Origin: Cherax quadricarinatus | Lineage: Eukaryota > Arthropoda > Malacostraca > Decapoda > Parastacidae | Reading direction: 5' to 3' | Assembly: GCF_038502225.1 (NCBI RefSeq) | Contig: NC_091311.1 | Location: 36,550,084-36,614,083, forward strand | DNA length: 64,000 bases | Shown: positions 63,775 to 64,000 of the stretch, piece by piece | Position numbering within the stretch: position 1 is the stretch's first letter | How the letters are laid out: each line of letters starts with the position of its first letter | Position numbers and translations under genes: made by a program | Notes under the pieces: model-generated | The model's database searches: none | The model's input: the letters and a program-made list of their open reading frames with translations, nothing else | What the model was told of the DNA's origin: nothing

Positions 63775-64000
63775 TTTTTTTTTTTTTTTATCACACTGGC
63801 CGATTCCCACCAAGGCAGGGTGGCCCGAAAAAGAAAAACTTTCACCATCATTCGCTCCATCACTGTCTTGCCAGAAGGGTGCTTTACACTACAGTTTTTA
63901 AACTGCAACATTAACACCCCTCCTTCAGAGTGCAGGCACTGTACTTCCCATCTCCAGGACTCAAGTCCGGCCTGCCGGTTTCCCTGAATCCCTTCATAAA
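63775..64000 (-). mobile_element. RTE-like LINE copy C, 3' end (runs out of window)
   Basis: A T run (63775-63789, poly-A of the minus strand) is followed by TCACACTGGCCGATTCCC, CACCAAGGCAGGGTGGCC and TGTCTTGCCAGAAGGGTGC, the 3' UTR of copies A and B with very few differences. The rest of the element lies beyond the window. Confidence 0.9.

Overview
The window looks like repeat-dominated nuclear DNA from an animal, most likely a decapod crustacean and perhaps a crayfish. That assignment is an inference: it rests on the mix of very long minisatellites, long di- and trinucleotide runs and RTE-, CR1- and I-like LINEs, Penelope-like elements (PLEs), tRNA-derived SINEs and pogo/Tigger relics. No host protein-coding gene, functional tRNA or rRNA could be supported. 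Nearly all long open frames fall in tandem arrays or in retroelements.

Layout: 1-12.5 kb is one 29-bp minisatellite with higher-order duplications. It runs into a 12-bp array (12.5-12.7 kb) and a 50-bp array built of five 10-bp subunits (12.9-15.25 kb). A 5'-truncated LINE reverse transcriptase gene follows (15.5-17.0 kb), then an AAT run and a SINE. A 21-bp array occupies 19.5-22.8 kb. From 23 to 31 kb lie truncated LINE 3' ends with AC tails, two Penelope-like copies and a SINE interrupted twice at the same target. Then come three large arrays end to end: 26 bp (31.6-35.0 kb), 28 bp with a strong G-quadruplex motif on the minus strand (35.0-38.05 kb) and 32 bp (38.1-42.6 kb). After a foldback tRNA-like element and a 5'-truncated RTE-like LINE (43.35-46.4 kb) come a 39-bp array (47.8-49.6 kb), a short 21-bp array and a 100-N assembly gap.

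The most informative part is 51.5-58.5 kb, a nest of insertions. An old I-like LINE is split by an AAT-tailed SINE, by an essentially full-length RTE-like LINE with an intact 968-codon ORF, and by a 1.57-kb insertion that itself holds a LINE-derived short element. Target-site duplications are readable for each. The right end holds tRNA-like foldback repeats, a decayed DDE transposase, a pogo/Tigger-type transposon with matching ends and TA duplication, and the 3' end of a third RTE-like copy.

How the parts relate: the elements work as families. The SINEs share 3' tails with LINEs (AAT-tailed with the I-like LINE; the RTE-derived short element with both ends of the RTE-like LINE). Several microsatellites (AC, AAT) sit exactly at retroelement 3' ends. 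The Penelope-like termini carry sequences resembling hammerhead ribozyme cores. About half of the window is minisatellite; I found no coherent new multi-gene system.
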